Below the pieces are notes generated by a model, which was not told the origin of the DNA, did no database searches, and saw only the letters and a program-made list of their open reading frames with translations. 64,000 bases of DNA from Mycobacterium triplex (lineage in GTDB: Bacteria; Actinomycetota; Actinomycetes; Mycobacteriales; Mycobacteriaceae), in NCBI RefSeq assembly GCF_000689255.1, contig NZ_HG964446.1, positions 573,330 through 637,329 of the forward strand, written 5' to 3'. Made by a program: the position numbers and the translations under genes. Shown piece after piece: positions 20,141 to 29,247 of this stretch; within the stretch, counting starts at the first letter, position 1; each line of letters starts with the position of its first letter.

Positions 20141-20320
20141 GTCACACTCAACGCCGGGCCCGCACACTCGACGCCGGGCCGGGTGCGTCCTGGGCTTTGA
20201 GTGTGTGCCCAGGGCGGCGACACGCCCGGGGCAGGCCGCCGCTCCCGCACACTGAACGCCGCTCCCGCACACTGAACGCCGCTCCCGCACACTGAACGCC
20301 GCGCCCGCACACTCGAGGCC
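20141..20320. repeat. short tandem repeats (20-bp unit) between selD and selC
   Basis: Three perfect head-to-tail copies of GCTCCCGCACACTGAACGCC occupy 20241-20300, a fourth diverged copy 20301-20320. Two related copies with core CACACTCAACGCC or CACACTCGACGCC lie at about 20141-20178. There are no spacers, so this is a minisatellite and not a CRISPR array. It falls in the upstream region of both selD (minus) and the tRNA-Sec/selA unit (plus). Confidence 0.85.
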
Positions 20321-20370
20321 GCTCGGAGGCGGGCTCGCCGGCATCGGCGCTGACCACGCTAGTTTGTGCA

Positions 20371-20467
20371 TGGAGGCGTTTGGGTTCCTGGTGGTCCCCC
20401 CGGTCTTCAAAACCGGTGAGGTCGAGTATCTCGGTCTGGCGGGTTCGATTCCCGTCCGCCTCCGCCA
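20371..20467 (+). tRNA. selC: tRNA-Sec (anticodon UCA)
   Basis: 97-nt tRNA including an encoded CCA end (20465-20467). The acceptor arm pairs GGAGGCG (20371-20377) with CGCCTCC; the anticodon stem CCGGT/ACCGG (20400-20416) encloses loop CTTCAAA with anticodon TCA at 20407-20409; a long variable arm and the T-arm CGGGTTCGATTCCCG follow. Long acceptor and variable arms and the UCA anticodon are diagnostic of selenocysteine tRNA. selA starts 31 nt downstream. Confidence 0.95.
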
Positions 20468-20497
20468 GCCGCGCACCCGAGGAGGTCGAGGAGGCAA

Positions 20498-21817
20498 GTG
20501 ACACAGGTCGACCCGCGCCGCCTGATTCCGCGCACAGATCAGCTGCTCGCGCTTCCGCCGGTGCAGGAGGCGCGAGACCGGCTGGGCGAGCATGCGGTCC
20601 GGGCCGTCGTGCGCGACATCCAGGACCGGGCCCGCCGCGGCGACCTGGCTCCCGACCAGGTGCAGGACGCGGTGCTGGCGTCGCTGATCGCGCACCGCAA
20701 CACCAGGTTGCGGCCGGTGCTCAACGCCACCGGCGTCGTCGTCCACACCAACCTGGGTCGTGCGCCGTTGGCCGCCAGCGCGGTCGAGGCACTGGTGTCC
20801 GCGAGCGGCTACGTCGACGTGGAACTCGACCTCGCCACCGGCACGCGCTCCAAGCGCGGGGTCGCCCTTCGCCAGGCACTGCTGGAGGCCTGCCCCGCCG
20901 CCGAGGACGCGCTGGTGGTCAACAACGGCGCCGCCGCGCTGGTGCTGGCCACCACCGCGCTGGCCGCCGGCGGCGAGGTCGTGGTCAGCCGCGGCGAACT
21001 GATCGAGATCGGTGCCGGCTTCCGGCTGCCCGACCTGATCGCCTCCACGGGCGCCCGCCTGCGTGAGGTCGGAACCACCAACCGCACCCACCTCAAGGAC
21101 TACGCCGACGCGATCGGGCCCCAGACCGGCTGCGTGCTGAAGGTGCACCAGAGCAATTTCCGGGTGCAGGGTTTCACCTCCGCAGTCGCCGTGTCCGAGC
21201 TTCGCGAAGTAGCCGCAGCCAAGCAGGTGCCGCTGGTCGTCGACCTCGGCAGCGGGCTGCTTGCACCCGATGCGGTGTTGCCCGACGAGCCGGACGCGGC
21301 CACCACGCTGTCCGACGGGGCCGACGTGATCACCGCCAGCGGCGACAAGCTGCTCGGCGGGCCGCAGGCGGGCATCGTGCTGGGCCGCTGCGACATGGTC
21401 ACGCGGATGGCACGGCATCCGTTGGCCCGCGCGGTTCGTGCCGACAAGCTCACCCTCGCCGCGCTGGAGGCCACGGTCCGGGCCGGCACCTCGCCGGTGA
21501 CCCAGGCCCTACACGCCGATCCCGAACGACTGCGGGCACGCGCGGTACGCCTGGCTGAGGCCATCGGCGCGTCCGTCGTCGCCCACGACGGCCGGGTCGG
21601 TGGCGGTGGAGCCCCGGGCGTCCCGTTGCCCGGGTGGGCGGTGCGGCTTCCCGAGCCCGCGGCCGCCGCGCTGCGCGCCGGTGAGCCGGCGGTGCTGCCG
21701 CGGGTACACGACGGTGCGTGCCTGCTGGATCTGCGCTGCATTCCCGAGTGCGACGACGTTCGCCTGCTGGAGGCGGTGCGCATCGCGTTGGCGGCGACGC
21801 CCGAGGCGGACCACTGA
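20498..21817 (+). CDS. selA: L-seryl-tRNA(Sec) selenium transferase
   Basis: PLP enzyme of 439 residues converting Ser-tRNA(Sec) to Sec-tRNA(Sec) with selenophosphate from SelD. The N-terminal tRNA-binding domain is followed by the aminotransferase fold: TGVVVHTNLGRAPLA (78-92), VNNGAAALVLA and the PLP-lysine motif ITASGDKLLGGPQAG with Lys284. Start is GTG 20498 with a GGAGG just upstream. The 3' end abuts or overlaps selB, making a selC-selA-selB unit. Confidence 0.95.
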   Translation: MTQVDPRRLIPRTDQLLALPPVQEARDRLGEHAVRAVVRDIQDRARRGDLAPDQVQDAVLASLIAHRNTRLRPVLNATGVVVHTNLGRAPLAASAVEALVSASGYVDVELDLATGTRSKRGVALRQALLEACPAAEDALVVNNGAAALVLATTALAAGGEVVVSRGELIEIGAGFRLPDLIASTGARLREVGTTNRTHLKDYADAIGPQTGCVLKVHQSNFRVQGFTSAVAVSELREVAAAKQVPLVVDLGSGLLAPDAVLPDEPDAATTLSDGADVITASGDKLLGGPQAGIVLGRCDMVTRMARHPLARAVRADKLTLAALEATVRAGTSPVTQALHADPERLRARAVRLAEAIGASVVAHDGRVGGGGAPGVPLPGWAVRLPEPAAAALRAGEPAVLPRVHDGACLLDLRCIPECDDVRLLEAVRIALAATPEADH

Positions 21818-23619
21818 GCACCCACGACTCGCATGTCGTGGCCACCGCCGGCCACGTCGACCATGGCAAGAGCACGCTGATCCGCGCGCTGACCGGCATG
21901 GAGCCCGATCGGTGGGAGGAAGAGCGCCGCCGCGGCCTGACGATCGACCTCGGCTTCGCCTGGACCACCCTGCCCTCGGGCCGCGAGGTCGCGTTCGTCG
22001 ACGTGCCCGGACATCAGCGCTTCCTGGCCAACACCCTCGCCGGCCTCGGCCCCGCACCGGTGGTCTGCTTCGTCGTCGCCGCGGACGAGGGCTGGCAGGC
22101 CCAGTCCAGCGACCACCGCGACGCGCTCGCGGCGCTGGGAATCCGGCACGGCCTGATCGTGATCACCCGCACCGACCGCGCTCCGGACCGCGCCGCCGCA
22201 GTGCTGGCGCAGGCCCGCGACGAGCTGGCCGGCACCGGGCTGCGGGATGCGCCCGGCGTCGTCGTATCGGCGGTCGAGGGGGCCGGGCTGACCGAAATGC
22301 GCGCCACCCTCGATCGCGTCCTCGAGCAACTGCCCGCACCCGAGACCACCGCCCGGGTACGGCTGTGGGTCGATCGCTCCTTCACGATCACCGGCGCCGG
22401 CACCGTCGTGACGGGCACGCTCGCGGCCGGCACGGTGGCGCCCGGCGACCGGCTGGACGTGCTCGGCGCGGACCAGCCGCAGGAGGTGGTGATCCGAGGG
22501 TTGCAGAGCCGGGGTGAGCCCTACCCGGCGCTGGGACCGGTGGCCCGGGTCGCGCTCAACCTGCGCGGCGTCCCGCGCGATGTCGTGCACCGCGGGCACG
22601 CGCTGGTGACGCCGGGGGCATGGCCGAACACCAACGCGCTGGACATCCGACGCACCACCGGCGGGCCGTTGACCGATGCCGCGGCTCGACTCGTCGTGCA
22701 CGTCGGCACCGCGGCCGTGCCCGCGCGGCTGCGGCCATTCGACGACGACCATGGCCGCCTCACGCTCGACCGGCAGCTGCCGCTGGTGCTCGGCGACCGA
22801 TTGGTGCTGCGCGACCCGGGCGGCCAGCGGGTGCTCGCCGGTGCCCTGGTGCTCGACGCCGACCCCCCGGTGTTGCGACGGCGGGGTGACGGAACCCGCC
22901 GAGCCGCGGCCCTGAGCGCGATGGACGCGGCCGGTGACGTCGGCGCCGAGGTGGCCCGGCGTGGCGCGGTGCGGGAGAGCCGGCTGCGGCGGCTGGGGTT
23001 CCTCACGTCAGCGGATGCCACACCGCAGGGCATCCGGGTGCTCGACGGCTGGTGGGTGCACGACGCGACATATGACGCCTGGCAACAGCGCCTGCGAGCC
23101 GCGGTCGAGGAGCTGCACGCGCGAGACCCATTGGCAGCAGGGCTATCTCGCGGTGCCGCCCGCGACCTGCTGGCACTGCCGGACGAGTCGCTGCTCGATG
23201 CCGTCACCCGCGACGCGGGACTCGAGCAGCGTGGCGGCCACCTTCGGGTGGCCGGCGCTCGCGACGACCTTGGCCTCGCCGAGGCCGCCGTCGCCGAACT
23301 GGAAGCGCGACTGCGGGCCGAACCCTTCCACGCGCCGGAGGCCGACGACCTGTCGGCGTTGCAACTGTCTGCCCGCGAACTGGCCGCGGCCGAGCGGGCC
23401 GGGCGGGTGCTGCGGCTGCGCGACGGCGTGGTGTTGTTGCCCACCGCACCGGCTTTGGCGATGCGCGAGCTGGCCCGGCTGGAGCAGCCGTTCACCACGA
23501 GCCAAGCGCGACAGGTGCTCGGCACCACGCGGCGGGTGGCGATTCCGTTGCTGGAACACCTCGACGCCCGCGGCTGGACCCGGCGCCTCGACGCCGGGCA
23601 TCGCGAGGTGGTGCGATGA
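21814..23619 (+). CDS. selB: selenocysteine-specific elongation factor
   Basis: GTPase that delivers Sec-tRNA(Sec) to UGA codons after binding the SECIS hairpin. EF-Tu-like motifs are G1 AGHVDHGKST, the switch region RRRGLTIDLGF, and G3 DVPGH; G4 reads TRTD where TKxD or NKxD is usual. Domains II-III follow, then C-terminal winged helices that bind SECIS RNA. The start is uncertain: CTG 21814 overlaps the selA stop and has GAGGCGG 6 nt upstream, giving 601 residues; GTG 21838 would begin at VATAGHVDHGK with no ribosome site; GTG 21718 would overlap selA by 100 nt. Confidence 0.92.
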   Translation: MSTHDSHVVATAGHVDHGKSTLIRALTGMEPDRWEEERRRGLTIDLGFAWTTLPSGREVAFVDVPGHQRFLANTLAGLGPAPVVCFVVAADEGWQAQSSDHRDALAALGIRHGLIVITRTDRAPDRAAAVLAQARDELAGTGLRDAPGVVVSAVEGAGLTEMRATLDRVLEQLPAPETTARVRLWVDRSFTITGAGTVVTGTLAAGTVAPGDRLDVLGADQPQEVVIRGLQSRGEPYPALGPVARVALNLRGVPRDVVHRGHALVTPGAWPNTNALDIRRTTGGPLTDAAARLVVHVGTAAVPARLRPFDDDHGRLTLDRQLPLVLGDRLVLRDPGGQRVLAGALVLDADPPVLRRRGDGTRRAAALSAMDAAGDVGAEVARRGAVRESRLRRLGFLTSADATPQGIRVLDGWWVHDATYDAWQQRLRAAVEELHARDPLAAGLSRGAARDLLALPDESLLDAVTRDAGLEQRGGHLRVAGARDDLGLAEAAVAELEARLRAEPFHAPEADDLSALQLSARELAAAERAGRVLRLRDGVVLLPTAPALAMRELARLEQPFTTSQARQVLGTTRRVAIPLLEHLDARGWTRRLDAGHREVVR

Positions 23620-23647
23620 ATTCCGTTGCGGCTGAGGAGGTTAACGA

Positions 23648-24595
23648 GTGATCATTGTCGTCGGTGCGGGAATATGCGGGCTCGCGACCGCCTACGAGTT
23701 GTCGCGGCGCGGGCAGCAGACGGTCGTGTTCGAACGCGGTGAGCCGTTCGCCGGGCTGTCCGCGGGTCTGGCGCGGATCTTCCGCATCGCACATCAACGC
23801 GCGGCGCTATGCAGGCTGGCGATCCGGGCCCGCGCCTGCTGGCAGCGCTGGGAACGCGACCTCGAGGTGGGGCGGCTGCTCGGCTCGGAGGGCTTCATCG
23901 CGGCCGCCCCGGCGGAGCAGACCGCGACGGCGATGACGGAGGCCGGCGCCGAATTCGCCTGGCTGGACCGCCACGAGATCGAGGCACGTATCCCGTTCGT
24001 CGCGGCCCCCTGGGAGACCGGGATCTTCGATCCCCTCGGCGGCAGCCTGCGTATTCGGCGCGCGCTGACCGCCGTGGCCACCCGGGTGGAGATCCGGCGC
24101 GGCCAGGTCGTCTCGCTCGGCGACGACGGCTCGGTGCGTCTGGCGGATGGCACCGTGCTGCGGGGTGAGCAAGTCGTGGTGTGCGTGGGGGCCCAGACGC
24201 CGGACCTACTCGGCCCGCTCGACGTCGAGCTCATCCCGCATACTCGCTACGCCTACGAGGGCGCCGACGCCACCGGTGCCGCCTGCCTGGCCGCGCCGGA
24301 GGGCTATGGGCTGCCGCTGGGTAGCACGGGTCGCTGGGCATTCGGTCAGCGGGTACCGGATCCGGGCGGCGTGCGTGCGCTGTTCCCGTCGCTGTCGCCG
24401 GTGGGCCAGGTGGACTGCTTCTCGGTGCACGCTCCGTGGCTCGACGCCGGCGGGGACGGGTGGAAGGTGGTGCGCCGCGGCCGGGTCGTCGGCTTCGTCG
24501 GCAACAACCTGATGAAGTTCGGGCCATTGCTCGGCGAGCTCCTCGCCGAGGCCGCGTGTGGTGAGGGGCTGCCCGGCGAGCTGACTCTCGGTTGA
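23648..24595 (+). CDS. FAD-dependent oxidoreductase (DAO / sarcosine oxidase-like)
   Basis: Flavoprotein of 315 residues. The N-terminal dinucleotide-binding motif is VVGAGICGLATAYELS, and the body matches the DAO family (glycine, sarcosine and N-methyl amino acid oxidases) with a short length near that of monomeric forms. Start is GTG 23648 behind a strong GAGGAGG (7 nt). It lies 28 bp after selB on the same strand, so read-through is likely, but no selenium role is evident. The amine substrate is unknown. Confidence 0.78.
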   Translation: MIIVVGAGICGLATAYELSRRGQQTVVFERGEPFAGLSAGLARIFRIAHQRAALCRLAIRARACWQRWERDLEVGRLLGSEGFIAAAPAEQTATAMTEAGAEFAWLDRHEIEARIPFVAAPWETGIFDPLGGSLRIRRALTAVATRVEIRRGQVVSLGDDGSVRLADGTVLRGEQVVVCVGAQTPDLLGPLDVELIPHTRYAYEGADATGAACLAAPEGYGLPLGSTGRWAFGQRVPDPGGVRALFPSLSPVGQVDCFSVHAPWLDAGGDGWKVVRRGRVVGFVGNNLMKFGPLLGELLAEAACGEGLPGELTLG

Positions 24596-24655
24596 GGCGA
24601 GAGCCGTTGCACCACGATGAATGGGCCATGATGGTCGCGAAGCAGCAGTAGGTCA

Positions 24656-26029
24656 ATGAGGGAGCCCAACATTCGCGCGTTGAGAAAAATTCGACTGCCG
24701 ATGCGTGTCTTGTCGTTGCGCACCATCGTCATCGTTGCGCAATTGGGCGTGATCGCTCTGGTGGTCACGCTGGGCGTATGGGTGTGGGTCGGCGTCACCA
24801 ACGACCAGTACAGCCAGCTCGACCGGCGGCTGGACTCCGTGAGCAGTCTCGGCGACATCAACACATTGCTCAACAGCCCGCACCAGAACAGCCCCGACCG
24901 GCCCACGCCGGACGGCAACCTGGTGCGCACCGCCCGCGTCGGGGGGCTGACGGTGTCGGTGCCCAGCGACATCGTCTTGCCCAAACTTGCCAACGGCTAT
25001 GCGAACACGACCATCAACGGCGTGCAGTACCGCGTCCGGACCTTCAACGCGGGCCCGGTTTCGATTGCGCTGGCCGCCCCGCTGGCCGAGGCCCAGCATC
25101 GGATCAACGAACTGCATTTGCGGGTGTTGTTGATCTGCGCCGGCGTGATCACCGGCACCTTCCTGGTCGGCTGGGTGATCTCGTTGATCATGGTCAACCC
25201 CTTCGTGCTGCTGGCCCGGCAAGCCCGTGCCATCAATGCGCAGTCCAGCCCGGACGAGGTTCAGGTTCGCGGCGTGCGGGAGGCCGTCGAGATCGCCGAA
25301 GCGGTCGAGCAGATGCTGGACCGCATCGGCAACGAGCAACAACGCACCAAGGCAGCGCTCGAGTCGGCTCGCGACTTCGCCGCCGTTGCCTCGCACGAGC
25401 TCCGCACCCCGCTGACCGCCATGCGCACCAACCTCGAGGTGTTGTCCACCTTGGAGCTGGCCGCCGAGCAGCGAGAGGAAATCATCGGCGACGTCATCCG
25501 GACTCAGAGCCGCATCGAAGCGACGCTGACGGCCCTCGAGAGACTCGCGCAGGGACAGCTGACCACCGTCGACGACTTCGTCCCGTTCGACATCACCGAA
25601 CTTCTGGATCGCGCCGCACATGATGCGCTGCGCATCTACCCCGACGTGGAGGTGTCGCTGATACCGTCGCCCACCGTGTTGATGGTGGGATTGCCCACCG
25701 GTCTGCGGCTGGTGATCGACAACGCGATCGCCAACGCCGTCAAACACGGCGGTGCGTCCAAGATTCAACTCACCGTGAGTAGTTCCGGTGAAGGTGTGGA
25801 AATCACGATCGACGACAACGGCACCGGTGTTCCCGAGGAGGAACGTACCGCCGTATTCGAACGATTCTCCCGCGGATCGACGGCATCGCGATCGGGGTCG
25901 GGGCTGGGGCTAGCGCTGGTCGCTCAACAGGCAGAATTGCACGGCGGGAACGCGTCTCTGCACGCCAGCCCGCTGGGCGGAACTCGGCTCCTGCTGAAGC
26001 TGGCCGGTGACGGCCGCGGCCCCGCGTGA
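24656..26029 (+). CDS. PrrB-like sensor histidine kinase (orphan)
   Basis: Membrane sensor kinase of 457 residues. Two membrane helices (about 24-47 and 156-181) flank an extracytoplasmic sensor; a HAMP-like segment follows; the phospho-acceptor box is ASHELRTPLTAMR with His247, then the N box DNAIANAVKHGG, G1 DDNGTGVPE and G2 GSGLGLALV. The kinase core is nearly identical to M. tuberculosis PrrB as I recall it (ARDFAAV-SHELRTPLTAM, FERFSRGSTAS-SGSGLGLALVAQQA), while the sensor is divergent. No response regulator lies next to it, so it is either a PrrB paralogue acting on PrrA elsewhere or has its own distant partner. Confidence 0.88.
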   Translation: MREPNIRALRKIRLPMRVLSLRTIVIVAQLGVIALVVTLGVWVWVGVTNDQYSQLDRRLDSVSSLGDINTLLNSPHQNSPDRPTPDGNLVRTARVGGLTVSVPSDIVLPKLANGYANTTINGVQYRVRTFNAGPVSIALAAPLAEAQHRINELHLRVLLICAGVITGTFLVGWVISLIMVNPFVLLARQARAINAQSSPDEVQVRGVREAVEIAEAVEQMLDRIGNEQQRTKAALESARDFAAVASHELRTPLTAMRTNLEVLSTLELAAEQREEIIGDVIRTQSRIEATLTALERLAQGQLTTVDDFVPFDITELLDRAAHDALRIYPDVEVSLIPSPTVLMVGLPTGLRLVIDNAIANAVKHGGASKIQLTVSSSGEGVEITIDDNGTGVPEEERTAVFERFSRGSTASRSGSGLGLALVAQQAELHGGNASLHASPLGGTRLLLKLAGDGRGPA

Positions 26030-26392
26030 CCAATGCGTGTGAACTACCCAGCAGGCCAATCAGTTTGGCGCAAGCTGAGATCGATTGTCACGGCGCATTG
26101 CGAATTCGTAACAGCGCGACCAAAATATCACCGTCCACCTGCCGGTGAGCTAGTTGGATCATGAGTGTGGGCGCGCCGTGCGATCTCGTCGGGCCCGAGA
26201 ACTTCGAATTCGATCGACCGGCAACCGCTGGCACGACATCGTGCACTTTCGCCGGCCCGCCTGAGTTTGCGTCTCAATAGGCATGTGCGGCGGCGGCTTT
26301 GCGTGTGCGCCGATGGCGTGTGTTATCGGCGCGTCGCCGCCCTGAATGCACCCGCAAAGCCCACGATCCACACTCCACGCAACGCGACAAGA
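26030..26392. other. 363-bp intergenic region, convergent genes
   Basis: Between the kinase and mmpL 3' ends. I find no gene I would defend; a 40-codon ATG frame from 26161 has no recognisable features. A GC-rich partly symmetric stretch at about 26285-26345 could be a terminator, but no T-run follows. Base composition is slightly more AT-rich than the neighbours. Confidence 0.4.
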
Positions 26393-29233
26393 TCATAGCG
26401 GAACCAGTTCGCGCTCGGGCGTTTTCACGCTCGCGGCGGTCCGGCGCGGCACGCCGGCCGGCCACCAGAACCACCGACCCAGCAGCGCCACGACCGCCGG
26501 CACGACCAGCGCCCGCACCAGCAAAGTATCCACCAACAGCCCGACCGCGATCGCGGTGCCGATCTGGGCGATGCTGAGCACGCTGCTACCCAACAGCGCC
26601 AGCATGGTGAGCCCGAAGACGATCCCGGCGGTGGTGACCACCCCGCCGGTGCCGCCGAACGCGCGGATGATGCCCGTTCGCAGGCCCGCGGCCGCCTCCT
26701 GCTTGATCCGCAAGGCCAGCAGCAGGTTGTAATCGGCACCGACCGCGATCAGCGCGATGAACGCGATAGGTGCTACGGCCCAATGCAAGTCGCGGTGCAA
26801 CAAGTCCTGCCAGATCAGTACGCTGACGCCCAGCGCCGATGCGTACGAGGCGACGACGGTGCCGACGACCACCAGCCCGGCCACCGGGCTGCGCAACATC
26901 ACCATGATGATCACAAAGATCAGCGCAAGCGCCGCACCCACCAGCAAGGCGAGGTCGCGGGCGACGAATCGCTGCAGATCGGTTGTCACAGGCCCGACGC
27001 CGGCGAGGTAAACCCCTGTCGGCGTCAGCGTTCCCTCCTTGGTGGCCTCTTTGATAGCGCTGCGCACCTGTTCGGCCCGCTTGGCGCCGTCGACACCCCA
27101 CTCCTGGTCGTCGCCGTAGACCAGGAAGTAGGTGGCACGGCCATTGGTGGATACCAGCTGACGCAGCACACTGACGTATTGCGGATCGCTCAACGCGCGC
27201 TGTGGCAGGTAGAAGCCCGCCGCGGCACTGCCTTGGAATTCGTTGGCGATCTCGGTCAGGTAATCGGTCAGCTGGTGCATCTGTGGGCCGAGCGTCTGAG
27301 AAAGCCCCAGCAGTTCGTGTGTGGCCGAACGCGCCTGTCCGAGCGCGCTATTCATCGACGACACGGTTTGGGGCAGGCCCGCCATCGCTCGAGCGGCAGC
27401 GGTCGACCCGGTGGTGAGCTTGGCGGCACCGTCGCCGAGTCGGTTCGAGTCCTGCACCAGACTGTCGACGCGTTTGAGTAGCCGGTCGACCGTCGCGCAC
27501 AGCGGGTTCGTGATGCAATCGGGTGTTCCGGAGACGAAGCCGCGCAACGGGTCGAGGTAACCCGACACCGTCGTCACGGTGCGTTGCACACCGTCCATCC
27601 CACTGCGCATGTCGTCGGCCGCGGCCGACACATCGGCCAATCCCGCTCCGCCGCTGCGTAATCCGCCACCCAGCCGGTCCACCGCCGCTTGCGCCTGCGC
27701 CAGGGCATCGTCCAGCTCCGAGATCCGGCCCAGGCGCTGGGTCAGTGAATCCACCGCGTCCCCGAACTGACGGCCCAGCACCCCGGCCTGGTAGCTGAAG
27801 GTCGCCTGATCGGGCACCTTTCCGTCGGGCCGAGTGGCCGACTGGACCATGTGCACGCCCGGCACGGCCATGATCTGCCGGGTGATCCGCTCGATCGCGA
27901 TCAGCCCGGCGGGGTTGCGCAGGTCGTGATCGGCCTGCACGGTCACGACATCGGGCAGCAGCGAATTCGCCCAGAAATGCCTGTCATTCATCGCGTAGCC
28001 ACGATTGGACTCGCTGGACGACGGCGTCGCCGCGGGTTCGTTCCAGCCGATCCGCAACCCCGCCAGCGGCAACGCGGCCACCAGGGTCAGCCCACCCGCG
28101 GTGACTAGGATGGGCCCGGGCCAGCGGGCTACCGCGGCACCGACGCGGCGCCAGCGTCGGGCCGTGCGCGACGGTCTCGGTTCCAGAAAGCCGCGCCGCA
28201 CCGCTAACCCCAACAGCGCGGGCGTCAGCGTCAGCGCCGCCGCCATTGTCACCAGAATGCCGATAGCACAGGGGATTCCCGCGCTGCGGAACATGCCCAC
28301 CTTGGCGAAGCCCAGACAGGCCAGGGCCACCGAGACGGTCAATGCCGACCCGATCACCACCGGCGCGACGGCACGGTAGCCATCGGTCAGTGCCTGGGCC
28401 GGCGAAACGGACCGGCGCCGGCCCTCGTGATAGCGGCCGATCAGAAAAATCGCGTAGTCGGTGCCGGCGCCCAGCGTCATCGCCGCCATCAGCGCCACCG
28501 AGAAGATCGACACCTCCACCGCGCCGGCCTGCCCGAGCGCGGCGACCACCGGCCGTGCCACCGCGAGGCCGAGACCGACCGACGTCAGCGGGATCGCCGC
28601 GGCAACTGGCGAGCGATACACCAGCAGAAGCAGCAACAGGATCAGCCCGACGGTGGCGGCGGTGATGCCGAGCATCTGGCGGTCGATCGCGGTGAATTCG
28701 TCGACGATGGTGCCCCCGGGCCCCGTGACGCTGACCCGCAGACCTGCCGGCGGGCCAACGGCGGCAACGGATTTGCGAACGGAGCCTACCGAATCGCGAG
28801 CTTGCGAGGTGCCGAGCATGCCCACCAGCCGGACCATCACCCGGACCGCGCGCTGGTCCGGACTTTGCGCCCCCGCCGCGGTCGCGGGCTGCGACCAGAG
28901 GTCTGTCACCACGTCCACGTGCTTGCGATCGGCGGCCAGCGCCGCCGTCAACGCGTCGTAATAATCGCGATCCCGCGGCGTCAGGGGCCGATCACGTTCC
29001 AGTACAACGTAAATGAAGTTGTTGCTGGGGGGTTGGCCGAACAACTCGGCGGCGCGGGAAGCGGCCACCGAGCTGGGCGCATCGGCGGGCATGAAAGACC
29101 GGGAATGCGAATCGATCACCCGCTCCAGCTGCGGCACTGCCAGATTGCCGACGGCCGCCGCCGCTACCCACACCCCGACGACCAGCAGCGCGTATCGGCC
29201 GCTGATACGCGCGAATATTCCCCTCCATGTCAT
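26393..29233 (-). CDS. MmpL family RND transporter
   Basis: Lipid or small-molecule exporter of 946 residues with the duplicated MMPL layout: one N-terminal helix, a periplasmic loop, five helices, then a second large loop and five more helices. The proton-relay Asp-Tyr pairs of MmpL3 are present in both halves, GAGTDYAIFLIGRYHE and AVGADYNLLLALRIKQE. ATG 29233 has AGGAG 6 nt upstream. That ribosome site belongs to the end of the IS110 element, which is inserted immediately upstream; no mmpS partner is present. The cargo is unknown. Confidence 0.88.
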   Translation of the reverse strand: MTWRGIFARISGRYALLVVGVWVAAAAVGNLAVPQLERVIDSHSRSFMPADAPSSVAASRAAELFGQPPSNNFIYVVLERDRPLTPRDRDYYDALTAALAADRKHVDVVTDLWSQPATAAGAQSPDQRAVRVMVRLVGMLGTSQARDSVGSVRKSVAAVGPPAGLRVSVTGPGGTIVDEFTAIDRQMLGITAATVGLILLLLLLVYRSPVAAAIPLTSVGLGLAVARPVVAALGQAGAVEVSIFSVALMAAMTLGAGTDYAIFLIGRYHEGRRRSVSPAQALTDGYRAVAPVVIGSALTVSVALACLGFAKVGMFRSAGIPCAIGILVTMAAALTLTPALLGLAVRRGFLEPRPSRTARRWRRVGAAVARWPGPILVTAGGLTLVAALPLAGLRIGWNEPAATPSSSESNRGYAMNDRHFWANSLLPDVVTVQADHDLRNPAGLIAIERITRQIMAVPGVHMVQSATRPDGKVPDQATFSYQAGVLGRQFGDAVDSLTQRLGRISELDDALAQAQAAVDRLGGGLRSGGAGLADVSAAADDMRSGMDGVQRTVTTVSGYLDPLRGFVSGTPDCITNPLCATVDRLLKRVDSLVQDSNRLGDGAAKLTTGSTAAARAMAGLPQTVSSMNSALGQARSATHELLGLSQTLGPQMHQLTDYLTEIANEFQGSAAAGFYLPQRALSDPQYVSVLRQLVSTNGRATYFLVYGDDQEWGVDGAKRAEQVRSAIKEATKEGTLTPTGVYLAGVGPVTTDLQRFVARDLALLVGAALALIFVIIMVMLRSPVAGLVVVGTVVASYASALGVSVLIWQDLLHRDLHWAVAPIAFIALIAVGADYNLLLALRIKQEAAAGLRTGIIRAFGGTGGVVTTAGIVFGLTMLALLGSSVLSIAQIGTAIAVGLLVDTLLVRALVVPAVVALLGRWFWWPAGVPRRTAASVKTPERELVPL

Positions 29234-29247
29234 GGGTTTCTCCTATG

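Noticed and set aside
19231..20295. long plus-strand frame opposite selD
   Set aside because: Its translation is a GC-rich antisense shadow with no recognisable motifs, while selD on the other strand has its catalytic residues.
20141..20320. CRISPR array
   Set aside because: The copies are head-to-tail with no unique spacers and there are no cas genes; it is a tandem repeat.
26161..26280. 40-codon gene between the PrrB-like kinase and mmpL
   Set aside because: No ribosome site, no motif, no membrane segment; chance frame.
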